From the NCBI GenBank assembly GCA_900770925.1, contig CAAGLY010000025.1:1-64000 (forward strand): a DNA stretch of 64,000 nucleotides. The letters run 5' to 3'. A program made the translations under genes and the position numbers. The stretch comes from Bacilli bacterium. GTDB taxonomy: Bacteria > Bacillota_I > Bacilli_A > RFN20 > CAG-288. Position 1 is the stretch's first letter. Each line of letters begins with the position of its first letter. Of this stretch, positions 33,801-43,380 are shown piece after piece. The notes beneath the pieces are model-generated. The model was not told the DNA's origin and made no database searches. It was given only the letters and a program-made list of their open reading frames with translations.

Positions 33801-34948
33801 CAGAATTCAAGCCGGCAATTGCCGATACTAACCACAGGGATACTATCTATGCCGGTGCTACTGGATATTCCGATCATCTAGTTGCTACCTTCTTCGTCAA
33901 CCGTACGATTTCTGCTTCTAGCTATACCATCAAGGATTCTTCCGGAAAAGTTGTTTCTACCGGAAAAATCAGCATGCTGTCCAACAATGGCTCTACTGTC
34001 TCGGCTATCGATAACGAAGGTCAGCTCTATAAATCCTGGCTCACCGAGTCTAGGACTCTTAGCCGCGGATACACCGATATTGATCTCTCCCGCTTAAAGG
34101 ATGGCAACTATACGATTGACTTCTCCTTCACTCCGCTTGCTACCGGAAAGGCACAGAATAGGAAGCAGTATAAGATTGTCATTGACCGTTCTACTGCTAC
34201 TGCCGGAAGCTACTCTCTGACCGCTACGAAGAAAGGAACTCCGCAGCTTGCTCTCAATACGGATGCCGACTATGTCTCTGCGAATGGTCAGACAATCCTC
34301 AGCAGTAACAGCACGGCTAAGTTCACCATTGCGGATTCGATGGTCACTGGCGATAAGATCTATGCTGAGCTTGGCAATTTTGCCGGCAATACTACTGCCT
34401 TCGTTGTCCATCCGAGCGATTACTCTGTCGCTGTTATCTCCAAAGACATAGCAAACGATAAGTATGACTTCAGGTTCGCTCAGACGAACCTTGATGCCAG
34501 CTACATCTACTTCGATATCTCCTTACTTGATGCAAAAGGCAATGACCTTAAGGTCAAAAACAGCTACACCGTTCTGATCCATGTCGGAACCGGTCTCTCG
34601 AAAGAGGAACTTGACATCCTTGTCGATGAGGAAGAGGCTAACTTCACCTATGATGCCGCTTCCGGATTTGTTGCTATCAACAGGCCGAAAGATGCTGCTT
34701 CCATCAAGCTCAACTATGTTCCTGTTGCTCTTGATGCCAATAAGAAGTCTGCTGCCGAACTCAACGGTTCGGATCAGCCGCAGACGCCTGATAAAGACTC
34801 CTCTAACACCAATTCTGCCGATAACGGCGGAAAGAAGGGCTGCGGAGGTTCTGTCATCGTCGCTTCTTCCTTAACCGGAGCTCTTGCCTTATTCGCTGCC
34901 GGCTTAGGAATCCGTGCTTTGGCCGGAAAGAAGAAAAAGGAAGACTAA
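30809..34948 (+). CDS. Secreted subtilisin-like serine protease (S8, PA domain, C-terminal anchor)
   Basis: 1379 residues. A signal peptide (MKKLLAVLSFGT-AGG-LALSAFSS) and an I9-type propeptide lead to the S8 domain: Asp 181 in GIMDTGLY, His 286 in VHGTHVASLAA, and Ser 647 in DGTSMAAPNLTGA, all intact. A PA-like insert lies between His and Ser (GKIAVIDRGSSTFREK, PVVFV, about 490-580). Large beta-rich domains of the lactocepin/C5a-peptidase type follow, ending with KKGCGGSVIVASSLTGALAL, a membrane segment and KKKKED: a C-terminal cell-surface anchor. It degrades protein outside the cell, feeding the oligopeptide importer just downstream. Own promoter and terminator bracket it. Start supported by AAGGAGG. 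Confidence 0.9.
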   Translation: MKKLLAVLSFGTRLALSAFSSESVKGLDLSKLAPEEEKSTFRVSVAGDVKNDPYQARVEKNRVLNEIKYRLPADSYTITYDYDTLFNGFAIEVNNEAASNVLKQIAGVKSVELSHRYAAPEETSSSGTRDTGDTTEGTTSKYNQNKELKLKNYSAETRRATKEFLGDDAQRGKGIKIGIMDTGLYLNQVEGTEQRTSLEKNPPKENGKSRLNAAAFKDLTDDEVTADGWHNKEEVTQGFKDPKTGKVSAPKFTYINKKIPFAIDVADQDDDVDPTKGTQDNVHGTHVASLAASNGDEFQGVAPEAQVAIFKVFGNNAGGASDASVSKALEYAAQRKLDIVNLSLGSDLDEFRASSSDVFNKAIKACEDAGVIVNFAAGNAGKSTFAGDTGYSDWTTDDVETGILGSYALNDEKSNIVAASNPEKAFFDSVRIVEGKAVSFSDQVTNRRGRDDKDKYQNEHPLTELLGGTTKKELSYVRIGGYGGDSDYEAAAKAGNSVQGKIAVIDRGSSTFREKVVAAVGNKASALIVINNVPGVTFNRNMDFNGYKPEIPVVFVFQSTGSYFGAANSAGKLTLAQNTVRDSPSGGVYASFSSDGSDANLDITPTISAPGYQIMGAIQADKHGQTSEGTIVDNSYLYGYEYFDGTSMAAPNLTGAFAVALSQHKDKSDYATFKQNLSKIARSTADSLHDSSSDKQNASIRIQGAGRINVKRILDSGNYVTTELNKYDDGTAFGDAKAELANSGTLNTDLSQKKEAYIEIPYTIHNDSDTAQTYTPSLNLQIPLLRAQVTKKQYEDEQKNNGTTKDTPETLIDQITRSVLDDAVTVPESAYVGSSKGQITVAANNTATGTRKVRIDNLHYERTFTTDESFPESFSGTLREYFTKYFENAGGSYVEGFLSFKNTNSTSDKNLDLNIPYLGFYGDYTKGAAVEPFAEDKEDNHVYTSELIDSRRKNLTGTYAKNNAYSGSTIALHGGKVSDSVISKIGTLDTAALSTKNAEFKPAIADTNHRDTIYAGATGYSDHLVATFFVNRTISASSYTIKDSSGKVVSTGKISMLSNNGSTVSAIDNEGQLYKSWLTESRTLSRGYTDIDLSRLKDGNYTIDFSFTPLATGKAQNRKQYKIVIDRSTATAGSYSLTATKKGTPQLALNTDADYVSANGQTILSSNSTAKFTIADSMVTGDKIYAELGNFAGNTTAFVVHPSDYSVAVISKDIANDKYDFRFAQTNLDASYIYFDISLLDAKGNDLKVKNSYTVLIHVGTGLSKEELDILVDEEEANFTYDAASGFVAINRPKDAASIKLNYVPVALDANKKSAAELNGSDQPQTPDKDSSNTNSADNGGKKGCGGSVIVASSLTGALALFAAGLGIRALAGKKKKED

Positions 34949-34969
34949 TTATCCGTTTCTGAATCGGTA

Positions 34970-35006
34970 AAAGGCCTGGCTGAATTTTCAGCTAGGCCTT
35001 TCTTTC
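34970..35006 (+). terminator. Rho-independent terminator after subtilase
   Basis: GGCCTGGCTGAA / TTCAGCTAGGCC stem (one G-T pair) with a TTTCTTT tail, ending just before the DUF3899 gene. Confidence 0.88.
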
Positions 35007-35018
35007 AAGGAAAGCAGT

Positions 35019-35399
35019 ATGAGGATCACACCCGAGACCAAAAAAAGAATCATTACCTACAGCGTTTTGACCCTATTGTCTCTTTTATCTATTCTGCTTT
35101 GCTACTATGTGGCGAAATGGGGACTTTCGGACTGCTTTCTTGTGCCGGGGATCTCCTATCTTGCCTTTGCTATCCTGATCTTTATCGGAAGAACAGGAAG
35201 GTTTGATATTTTCAGCTATCAGTTCCGGAATCTGATTGATTCCTTCCGGAAAGGAAGCCCGAAACGATATGACACGGCCGGCGATTATAAGATGGCGAAA
35301 AAGCTCAGCCGCGAGAATAATCCTTTCGATTATCTTCCTTATCTGATTTTCGGCAGTGTTTTTCTGATTGTTGCGATTATTTTAGCGTTTGTATTATAA
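35019..35399 (+). CDS. DUF3899-type membrane protein
   Basis: 126 residues with three hydrophobic segments: LTLLSLLSILLCYYV, FLVPGISYLAFAILIFIG and a C-terminal LIFGSVFLIVAIILAFVL. A cytosolic loop DIFSYQFRNLIDSFRKGSPK follows the second segment. This pattern matches the small Firmicute DUF3899 family, of unknown function. It lies between the subtilase terminator and oppA, with no clear promoter of its own seen. The family call is from topology and the YxF-(x)n-FR loop, by eye. Confidence 0.6.
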   Translation: MRITPETKKRIITYSVLTLLSLLSILLCYYVAKWGLSDCFLVPGISYLAFAILIFIGRTGRFDIFSYQFRNLIDSFRKGSPKRYDTAGDYKMAKKLSRENNPFDYLPYLIFGSVFLIVAIILAFVL

Positions 35400-35529
35400 G
35401 CCAGAAAGCGGTATCATATATTGCTATGCTCTCTTCTTTTCCGGTTTTCCGGAATCCACTTTTCTGTTATGGTAAGATATGTTGTTCTATGCCACCAATC
35501 CTATAGTTTTCAATTTGGAGGAAAATGAA

Positions 35530-38484
35530 ATGAAGAAAAAGACAATCAGGCTTACTAGGCTGCCCCTTCTTGGCAGCATTATGCTCCTTGGATCCTGTAA
35601 CAAAGGAAAGGGAGATTCGAATAAAGGAAATAAAGGCTCTGCTTCCCAGCAGGAAAACGGTGAATTTAGCGTCACTTATGACGGAAAAGAGGTAGAAGAC
35701 GGAGCTAACCTCGAGATTTCTGTCGGTTCTACCATTGGACGTATTGTCATTGACGGATCGGCCACTGCTACTTTTTCCTCTAGCGATGACTCGGTTCTTG
35801 CCGTTGACGCGAACAGCGGTCTTCTTACTCCGAAAAAAGCCGGAAGCGCTGTAATCACGGTTGATGGCGGAAGCAATGGAAAGAGGGAACTGAACTTCAC
35901 GGTTAAAGACGTTACTTTAGCAACGGGTGTCAAATCCTATGCAACGGCTAGCTATGAAGAACGTGCCAAGATCTTAGGTACGCTTGAAAAGTATGCTGTC
36001 GATAATTACCTCACTGGTATCACCCTGTTCTCTAACGGATCGTATGTCTGCTACAACGACCGTTATACCCCTGCTCCGAAGGAATATGTCTCCGGCTATG
36101 GCTGGGGTACTAGGCGTGAAGGTAAACTGGAAGAACCGATTGCTAACCTTACTTCCGGCGGTAATGCTAGGCATTACCAGATCGGTACTTCTGCACTTCC
36201 GCAGGATGCTAATGCCAGGAATGCATCGGGTTCGGATGTCTCTGACTTCGATGCCTATATTTCCAGTGCTTACTATGGAACTCGTCTGAATTCTACTTCT
36301 GATGGCTATGAATGGGTTCCGGTTCTCGCTAAGGCAGACTGCACACGTCCTGTTGCTATCGGCGATGATGAGAAACCGAATGATGCTCAGCTTAACCGCC
36401 GCTGGCGTATTTATGTCCGCACTGGTTCTGATGCTCCGAAATATGCTACTGGATCGGGGAAATCTCAGTACAGCAAGTTCAACGGACAGGAAATCAAGCT
36501 TGAGGACTATCTTACCCGTCTGAAATTCAGGCTTACCCGTTATAACGGACAGTATCGTGGATCAGAAATCACTACTGGTGTTTCCGGTATCACCGGTGCT
36601 GCCAATTATTACAACCATACTGGTAAACAGACGAATAAAAATGCCCTTTGGGATGATGATTTATGGAACAAATACAGGACAAGTACCAAGAACCTTTTCA
36701 CTGGTTCTGATTCTAAAGGCGAATATATCGAGTTCAATCTCTTATATCCTTGCACTCAGTTCTATGCCAGGTACTATCTCTCTTCTAGCCTTTATGCCCC
36801 GCTTCCGGCTGAATTCCTTAAATTAGTCGGAACCGATTACGGACGGAATCACAAAGATACCGACGGCATTGTTGACACGACTCTTTCTGTCGGACCGTAC
36901 TATATCACTTCCTGGGAAGCCAATAAGCACATCTATATCGAGAAGAACAAAGGTTACCATGAAACTGAGGATACCTTCCCCGATGGCACTTCCCGTCCAA
37001 TCTACCAGATTGAAGGCTTTGATTGGCAGTATATCGGAAGCCAGAACTCGCTTGCTCAGCAGCGCTTCCTTAATGGTGAAATCGATTCTTATTCTCCGGA
37101 TAAAGATGCTTTAACTAGCGGTGATTTCGGATCCAATGGTGTTGCGAACGCTACAGGAACAGGAAAGAATAGGACTTGGAAGAGCTATAAGACAAAGGGC
37201 GACTCTAACTTCAAGATCAATATCAATGCCACTTCTTCTGAACGTTGGTATGAGCTTTTCGGAACCAACGGAAGCGTTTATAAACATGCTTCGAGCGTTA
37301 CTGCTGATCAGTACACTCCCTTCTATCTTTCCAACAAGCACTTCCTCAATTTCTTAAGTTTCGGTCTTGACCGTCAGACTATCTGTACCTCCCGTGGAAG
37401 GACTCCGACTCAGGATTATCTCTCGGATAACTATTTAATCGATCCGGAAAAATCTATTTCCTATAACTCTACTGATGCTCATAAAGCCGTCTTAGCTGAC
37501 CGTTATAATGACACCTATGGCTATAATGCGGATGCTGCTGAAAACGAGCTTGATTTAGCTAGGGAGGAAATTATTGCCAACCAGAAGAAATTAAAACCTA
37601 AGAATCCTTCCGGAAAAGGCGGAACGGCTCAGAACCCGTATAGGATTACGTTAGACAGGACATGGATGAATTCCGGCGATGTGAAATCCTATGGCGATGT
37701 CTTCAATTCCTGGGAAAAGATTGCAAATCAGTATCTCCTGGAAGAACACGGCGGATGCTATGAATTCAAGGTTAACCAGACTGATGGAACCGCCAACTAC
37801 AATGATGTCTACGATAAGAGGAAACACGGCGAATTCCAGCTTGGCTTCGGTGCTGTTTCTGGTAATGCACTTGACCCGCTCTCCTTCATTGAAGTCTTAA
37901 AATCGGATAACTCATCTACTTTCACTCTTAACTGGGGTCCGGATACTTCTAAGGTTTCTGACTCGATTGTCTATGACGGACAGAAATGGTCCTTCGACGG
38001 CTTATGGAAAGCCGGAACCACTGTCGCCGCTTTAGATAATGAAGGACAGTTAGCTAAGGTTAAGAACGTTTCTACCGGTGCAACCACAAAAGATGGCAGG
38101 AAGTATCAGAGCATAGATTCGGATAGCTCTAGCGTTACTTATGCTATCAGCTTCAAAGGATTCACCGATGCCGGTGCTGTTATCAAGGAACTCTTCGTCA
38201 CGGTCGGCACCAAGACTTACTCTACAGCAAGCTTAAGCGAAACCGGTGCTACGGATAAAGCCCAGGTTGTCGCTATCTTCGGCGAAGCCGGTGTCTCTGC
38301 TATCACTTCTTCTAAACCTATCCTTAATATCACTTTGATTTCTGACCTCAACAGGATTGATGAATCTTCGGCTTCTGACCGTATCACTCTGACTGTTTCT
38401 TATACCATTAACGTCAATGGCGTTGATATCGATTCTCAGGATTCCATTGAACTTCAGTCTTACGTTTCTGCCATTAAGAAATAA
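35530..38484 (+). CDS. oppA: Oligopeptide ABC transporter substrate-binding lipoprotein with Ig-like domain
   Basis: 984 residues counted from ATG 35530, preceded by GGAGG at 9 bases (the frame is open 17 codons further up but without a start signal). Lipobox GSIMLLGSC then lipid anchor; signal peptide positions TI-AGG-LT-AGG-LP only look normal if AGG is Met. Residues about 35-130 form a BIG2-type Ig-like domain (ATFSSSDDSVLAVDANSGLL, TPKKAGSAVITVDGG). The remainder has the two-lobed SBP_bac_5 fold, e.g. DTTLSVGPYYITSWEANKHI and NKHFLNFLSFGLDRQTI. It captures peptides outside the cell and hands them to OppBC. Almost twice the usual size (about 540-600). First gene of the opp operon. Confidence 0.87.
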   Translation: MKKKTIRLTRLPLLGSIMLLGSCNKGKGDSNKGNKGSASQQENGEFSVTYDGKEVEDGANLEISVGSTIGRIVIDGSATATFSSSDDSVLAVDANSGLLTPKKAGSAVITVDGGSNGKRELNFTVKDVTLATGVKSYATASYEERAKILGTLEKYAVDNYLTGITLFSNGSYVCYNDRYTPAPKEYVSGYGWGTRREGKLEEPIANLTSGGNARHYQIGTSALPQDANARNASGSDVSDFDAYISSAYYGTRLNSTSDGYEWVPVLAKADCTRPVAIGDDEKPNDAQLNRRWRIYVRTGSDAPKYATGSGKSQYSKFNGQEIKLEDYLTRLKFRLTRYNGQYRGSEITTGVSGITGAANYYNHTGKQTNKNALWDDDLWNKYRTSTKNLFTGSDSKGEYIEFNLLYPCTQFYARYYLSSSLYAPLPAEFLKLVGTDYGRNHKDTDGIVDTTLSVGPYYITSWEANKHIYIEKNKGYHETEDTFPDGTSRPIYQIEGFDWQYIGSQNSLAQQRFLNGEIDSYSPDKDALTSGDFGSNGVANATGTGKNRTWKSYKTKGDSNFKININATSSERWYELFGTNGSVYKHASSVTADQYTPFYLSNKHFLNFLSFGLDRQTICTSRGRTPTQDYLSDNYLIDPEKSISYNSTDAHKAVLADRYNDTYGYNADAAENELDLAREEIIANQKKLKPKNPSGKGGTAQNPYRITLDRTWMNSGDVKSYGDVFNSWEKIANQYLLEEHGGCYEFKVNQTDGTANYNDVYDKRKHGEFQLGFGAVSGNALDPLSFIEVLKSDNSSTFTLNWGPDTSKVSDSIVYDGQKWSFDGLWKAGTTVAALDNEGQLAKVKNVSTGATTKDGRKYQSIDSDSSSVTYAISFKGFTDAGAVIKELFVTVGTKTYSTASLSETGATDKAQVVAIFGEAGVSAITSSKPILNITLISDLNRIDESSASDRITLTVSYTINVNGVDIDSQDSIELQSYVSAIKK

Positions 38485-38515
38485 AATAATAGCCAGTTAA
38501 AATTCGGCGTCTATC

Positions 38516-39580
38516 ATGAAAAAACAAGTACCTTACTTACTAAAATACTCAATTCAGCGTATCCTGCTCCTCTTGGTCACGACTTTTATCATTCTCACGC
38601 TCACCTTCTTCCTGATCAAGAGGCTGCCGGATGCAGCTATCACAGGTAATGAAGCTTCTCAGTATGCGTTCTGTCAAAACCAGGTGGCTAAAGGCTTTTA
38701 TGTCGTTTTCAACGTAGAACAGAAAGGCCTTGGTAATCTGATTATTCAGCCTTACACCGATCCGACCGGACTTACCTGGTATTTCTACCGCAAGCCGATG
38801 ATTCAGCAGTATGGTGCTTGGTTAAAAGGCATCTTTACCGAATGGGATTGGGGAACCTCTTCCGCTGTCGATCCTGGCCGTACGGCTATGGCCATTATTC
38901 TCTCCCGTATTAAGCCGACGGTTTTAATCAATGTTGTCTCTCTTGTTATCGCTCTTCCTTTAGGCTTTGCCTTCGGTATCTGGGCTGCATTAAAGAAAAA
39001 CAAAACAACAGACCATATCATCTCTACTTTAGTCATGGTCTTTATTTCCGTTCCTTCCTTCGTCATTATTTCTTTATTAAGGCTTTGGCTTGCCTTCTCT
39101 ACCGGATGGCTTCCTTCCCGTTGGCCGGCTTCTAGTGCGACCTTTGGCGAATACGCAAAGGCTAGGGTCATCCCTGTCCTTTCTATCAGTTTCGGAACCA
39201 TTGCCGGCTTTACCCGTTATACCCGTGCAGAGCTTACGGAAGTCAGGTCTAGCGAATTCCTGCTCTTAGCCCGTACAAAGGGATTAACGAAGCGTCAGTG
39301 CATCATCCGCCACGCTCTCCGTAACTCCATGGTTCCGATTATTCCGATGGTTATCGGACAGTTTATCTCGATTCTATCCGGTTCGATTATTCTTGAACAG
39401 CTTTACTCCATCAACGGTATCGGAAGCCTGTATATCACTGCTCTTAACGCAAAGGACTGGAACGTCCTTCTTGTCGATAGGGCTGTCTATACGGTTATCG
39501 GACTTATTGCCAATCTAGCGGTCGACTTAAGCTACGGCATTGTCGATCCCCGTATCCGTATGGGTGCGAAGGGAGCTTAA
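38516..39580 (+). CDS. oppB: Oligopeptide ABC transporter permease OppB
   Basis: 354 residues, six membrane segments: TM1 ILLLLVTTFIILTLTFFLI, then a longish outside loop, and the BPD_transp_1 domain. The cytosolic EAA-type loop RYTRAELTEVRSSEFLLLAR...GLTKRQCIIRHAL contacts the ATPases; in the family the residue after EV is Leu/Met and is AGG here, while RYTR uses CGT. IGQFISILSGSIILEQLY and GIVDPRIRMGAKGA complete the signature. Small gap (31 bp) after oppA and 3 bp before oppC, so one operon. Ribosome-binding site before the ATG is weak. Confidence 0.92.
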   Translation: MKKQVPYLLKYSIQRILLLLVTTFIILTLTFFLIKRLPDAAITGNEASQYAFCQNQVAKGFYVVFNVEQKGLGNLIIQPYTDPTGLTWYFYRKPMIQQYGAWLKGIFTEWDWGTSSAVDPGRTAMAIILSRIKPTVLINVVSLVIALPLGFAFGIWAALKKNKTTDHIISTLVMVFISVPSFVIISLLRLWLAFSTGWLPSRWPASSATFGEYAKARVIPVLSISFGTIAGFTRYTRAELTEVRSSEFLLLARTKGLTKRQCIIRHALRNSMVPIIPMVIGQFISILSGSIILEQLYSINGIGSLYITALNAKDWNVLLVDRAVYTVIGLIANLAVDLSYGIVDPRIRMGAKGA

Positions 39581-39583
39581 TCT

Positions 39584-41650
39584 ATGGAAGAAAATAAATT
39601 TGATCATTTTGAACTCTCTTCTACGGAGAACAGGATTCCTGCAGAGACTGAGGTCGATGAACTTAACGGAAAGAAAATCAATAATGATGACTTTAAGTTA
39701 GTTCAGCAGGATAAAAGCATCCATGATGTGAAGTTCACGACAAAGCCGACGACCTTCTTTAAGGATGCCAGGCACCGCTTTGTCAAAAATCGCTCCTCTG
39801 TTGTCGGTGGTATTATCTTAGGTGTTCTCTTTGTCCTTTCTCTTATTCTTCCGATTAACGGAGTGATTCCATTCGATATCTCCGGAAAGAACAACTATGA
39901 GACGAACCTCCCTCCGAGAATCAGGCAGGCTTCTAACGGCTTCTGGGATGGAACCCGGTGGCATAAAAACGAAGCCTATCCTTATGATGCCGACGGAAAC
40001 TATGTCGGCCAGTATGCTTCGGATGACTATATCGTCAAGATTGATAATGTCCGTGAAGGCTTCGGAGATGGCTATTCTGCCGATGCAAACGGCGGATTCG
40101 CCCGTCTTGTCGGAGACAAAAAAGACAATGAGGAAATCCGTTATAGGTATTCCTATGCTTATACCTACAATTTAAATAACACCTATACAGTCTCTTACAC
40201 CTTAGGTCAGTCTACTGATCAGGAAGGGGTCAGGCCGGATTACTCTCTGCTCTTCAAGACCAAAGATAAAACTGGTCAGGATGCCTATATCGCCCTTAAC
40301 CGTACTTCTGCTTATCCGTCTATCGCGGAAAAAGCAACCGGAGAGGGACAGAAGATTTCCTCTTATGAAACCGTTTCGGTCAATCTGACGGAACTTCTGA
40401 AGAACAGCGAGGATGTTAAAGCTGTCTTAGGATCTGCTACTTCCATCAACGGAAGCTTAGGAATCAGGTTCTATACGAAGAATAGTGCTAGCACTTCCTT
40501 ATTCAGGAAGGACTTTGCCATCTCTTCTAGCTCGACTTCGAAGATTGAAAAACGTGAGCTCGGCTATCGTTCCTTTGATGATGCGAACGAAATGGTCGGT
40601 GAGTTAAAGACGGTCGACGGAAAAGACAATCCGAGATTCTGGACGAGCAAGACCGATACAGCGATTACTCCCTGTGATGTCAGTACTAAGCGCTGTGATG
40701 TCCTCTATGACGAATATGAAATCAAATACGGATTACGTTCCGATAGGCCGGTAGCGAGGAAAACCAGGAAAGACTGGAAAGATGCCGGCTATATCACCTT
40801 CAACGAGAATAACCCGACAAAAGGCTTCTCGGTCACTGAAGAAGGACAGAAACATAGCGAAGTCTATGTCGTGTCCGTTGATTCCGCTACGAAGACAACG
40901 GTTGGAAACGAAACAACCTTCTCTCTCAAATGCACCGTCAGGAGGTATAAGTACCTCGGCTATTCGAAGATTCCGAGCCATATTCTAGGAACTGAGGCTC
41001 AGGGTAAGGATTTACTCAAGTATGTCTTCTCCGGCTTACGTACTTCTTTAATCTTAGGTGTTATTGTTTCGGCTATTAACATCCTTATCGGTGTGGTCTG
41101 GGGTTCTATCTCCGGATACTTCGGCGGACTTGTCGATCTGACGAGGGAACGTATCGTTGATATTCTTTCCGGTATGCCGTGGATTATCTTAATGACGGTT
41201 CTTACCTTAAAGCTCGGACAGACCTTCTTCGTCTTTGCTCTTGCTCTCTGTCTGACCGGCTGGATCGGAACCGAATCGATTACCCGTTCTCAGTTCTACC
41301 GATACAAGAACCGAGAATATGTTTTAGCAGCTAAGACGCTCGGCGCAAAAGCACCGCGACTTATTTTCCGTCACATTCTTCCTAATGCTATCGGAACTAT
41401 TGTTACTTCTTCTGTCTTAAGGATTCCTTCTGTCATCTTCAACGAAGCAACAATCTCCTACTTAGGCTTAGGCTTAAAGAATGCAGACTCTTTAGGTGTC
41501 ATCTTATCGGATGTTCAGAATGTCAGGCAGGTCTATCCTTACCAGAGGATTGTTCCGGCAGTCATCATCTCTCTGCTGATGATCTGCTTCAACCTGTTCG
41601 GTAACGGATTACGTGATGCATTCAACCCATCACTGAAAGGAACGGATTAA
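39584..41650 (+). CDS. oppC: Oligopeptide ABC transporter permease OppC with large extracellular insert
   Basis: 688 residues against about 300 for ordinary OppC. N-terminal cytosolic tail (about 70), TM1 SSVVGGIILGVLFVLSLILP, then an outside region of about 370 residues (about 100-470) rich in Tyr, Asp and Ser with no recognised family, then the normal core: IPSHILGTEAQGKDLLKYVF (cognate of the HwfGTDxxGRD segment), GLRTSLILGVIVS, the EAA loop ...REYVLAAKTLGAKAPRLIFRHILPNAIGTI and SYLGLGLKN. The inserted domain could dock the oversized OppA or a cell-surface partner. Between oppB and oppD (2 bp gap). Confidence 0.9.
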   Translation: MEENKFDHFELSSTENRIPAETEVDELNGKKINNDDFKLVQQDKSIHDVKFTTKPTTFFKDARHRFVKNRSSVVGGIILGVLFVLSLILPINGVIPFDISGKNNYETNLPPRIRQASNGFWDGTRWHKNEAYPYDADGNYVGQYASDDYIVKIDNVREGFGDGYSADANGGFARLVGDKKDNEEIRYRYSYAYTYNLNNTYTVSYTLGQSTDQEGVRPDYSLLFKTKDKTGQDAYIALNRTSAYPSIAEKATGEGQKISSYETVSVNLTELLKNSEDVKAVLGSATSINGSLGIRFYTKNSASTSLFRKDFAISSSSTSKIEKRELGYRSFDDANEMVGELKTVDGKDNPRFWTSKTDTAITPCDVSTKRCDVLYDEYEIKYGLRSDRPVARKTRKDWKDAGYITFNENNPTKGFSVTEEGQKHSEVYVVSVDSATKTTVGNETTFSLKCTVRRYKYLGYSKIPSHILGTEAQGKDLLKYVFSGLRTSLILGVIVSAINILIGVVWGSISGYFGGLVDLTRERIVDILSGMPWIILMTVLTLKLGQTFFVFALALCLTGWIGTESITRSQFYRYKNREYVLAAKTLGAKAPRLIFRHILPNAIGTIVTSSVLRIPSVIFNEATISYLGLGLKNADSLGVILSDVQNVRQVYPYQRIVPAVIISLLMICFNLFGNGLRDAFNPSLKGTD

Positions 41651-41652
41651 TC

Positions 41653-43380
41653 ATGGAAAACGAAAACAAGCAGTCTCCGGTTATCCTTTCTGTTGAGAAT
41701 CTCCGGGTTTCCTTCAAGACGGATGAAGGACTAGTCCATGCTGTCCGCGGTGTCTCCTTTGACTTACATCAGGGAGAGACCCTTTGCATTGTCGGTGAAT
41801 CCGGTTCCGGAAAATCGGTTACTTCCAAGACGATTATGGGTATCCTTCCTGCCTCTGCAATCATTGAAAGCGGAAAGGTCAGGTTCGAAGGCGAAGATCT
41901 GACTAAGGTCGAGGAGAGCGAGTTCCATCGTATCCGCGGCCATAAAATCGGAAGGATCTTCCAGGATCCTCTCTCTTCTCTTAACCCGATCAGGAAGGTC
42001 GGCAAGCAGATTACGGAAGCCAGGCTAGTCAATTCTAACCATAGGAAAGACCGCTTCGATAAGAGGATTTCCTTACAGGAAGCCGCTTATAAGAACGGAA
42101 AGGTCAAACGGAAGAGTACGATCAGGGCAGCCAAGAACAAAGTCCTTGCCTCTGATTCCTCTTTCAACGATCAGATTTCTACGTTAGAGAATAAGCTCCG
42201 GGAAAAGAAGAATGAGTTATCTTCCTGTAAGAAGGATGATGCTTCCTATGCTTCTCTATCTGCCGAGTATCTTGCCCTTGAAAAAGAGATCAAGGGAAAG
42301 ATTTCGGCTATCCAGGCCGAGAAGAAGAAAGAGCACAAGCGTCTTTCTGCTCTGATTGCTCAGGCGAAGAAAGAAGCAAACGCTACCTATAAGGCTGAAT
42401 ATCCTAAGCTTAAGGCTGACTTAAGGGAAGCCAAGAAGAAGGCGACTCAGGTCAATGAGGAGTATAAGAAAGAAGCGGATGAAGAACATCAGAAGAACCT
42501 TGCTCCTCTGAAAGAAGAGAGGGCAAAGTATATTGCTTCCTGCAAGGAAGACTATACCTCCTATAAGAAGAGGGATAAGAAATCCCGTCCTTCTCTGAAA
42601 GAAAAACTGAAATCCTATTATTCCGGATATAAGGCTATTGAAGAGAAAATCAAAGTCGAGAACGAAGATTACAAGAAGAAATTCAAGCTTACCCGCAAGG
42701 AAGCCAAACAGATTGCCCTTAAAGTCAGGGCAGAAGTCGGTATTCCTCAGCCGGAAGTCCGTTTCAACCAGTATCCATTCGAATTCTCCGGCGGTAGGCG
42801 TCAGCGTATCGTCATCGCCATCGCTTTAACTGCTAATCCGGAAATCCTGATCTGCGATGAACCGACCACTGCTCTTGATGTGACAATCCAGGCCCAGATC
42901 CTTGAACTGATCAACCGCCTGAAAGCCGAACGTCATAGGTCCATCATCTTCATTTCCCACGATTTAGGTGTTGTTGCCAATAGGGCTGACCGTGTTGCGG
43001 TCAGGTACGCCGGTAAGATCGTCGAAGTCGGTACGGCCAATGAAATCTTCTATGATCCCCGCCATCCTTATACCTGGGCACTTCTCTCTTCCATTCCGGA
43101 TATTGATTCCCATGAAAAGCTGGAAGCTATCCCTGGTACACCTCCGTATCTGCTGAATCCTCCTAAGGGAGATGCCTTTGCTGCCCGTAACAAGTATGCA
43201 AGGGCCATCGATTTTGTGCAGGAACCTCCGTACTTCAAGATCAGTGAAACCCATTATGCGTCGACCTGGCTGTTAGATAAACGTGCTCCGCACGTCGAGA
43301 AGCCGAAGATTGTTTCCCAGCGTATCAAAGCCAGCTTACTAAAGGCAGGTGTGAAAAATGAGTCAGAACTTGAAAAATAA
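41653..43380 (+). CDS. oppD: Oligopeptide ABC transporter ATPase OppD with coiled-coil insert
   Basis: 575 residues (family about 330). Walker A GESGSGKSVTS (about 49-59), Q-loop GRIFQDPLSSLNP (about 101-113), then an insert of about 230 lysine/glutamate-rich coiled-coil residues (about 130-365) before the signature FSGGRRQRIVIAIAL (about 378-392; family GGMRQR, R is AGG at 42796-42798), Walker B EILICDEPTTALD, H-loop ISHDLG, and RVAVRYAGKIVE (family VMYAG; AGG at 43003). The C-terminal ends with the oligopeptide motif and a short Lys/Glu tail. The insert sits in the helical subdomain that touches the permease. Overlaps oppF by 23 bases. Confidence 0.92.
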   Translation: MENENKQSPVILSVENLRVSFKTDEGLVHAVRGVSFDLHQGETLCIVGESGSGKSVTSKTIMGILPASAIIESGKVRFEGEDLTKVEESEFHRIRGHKIGRIFQDPLSSLNPIRKVGKQITEARLVNSNHRKDRFDKRISLQEAAYKNGKVKRKSTIRAAKNKVLASDSSFNDQISTLENKLREKKNELSSCKKDDASYASLSAEYLALEKEIKGKISAIQAEKKKEHKRLSALIAQAKKEANATYKAEYPKLKADLREAKKKATQVNEEYKKEADEEHQKNLAPLKEERAKYIASCKEDYTSYKKRDKKSRPSLKEKLKSYYSGYKAIEEKIKVENEDYKKKFKLTRKEAKQIALKVRAEVGIPQPEVRFNQYPFEFSGGRRQRIVIAIALTANPEILICDEPTTALDVTIQAQILELINRLKAERHRSIIFISHDLGVVANRADRVAVRYAGKIVEVGTANEIFYDPRHPYTWALLSSIPDIDSHEKLEAIPGTPPYLLNPPKGDAFAARNKYARAIDFVQEPPYFKISETHYASTWLLDKRAPHVEKPKIVSQRIKASLLKAGVKNESELEK

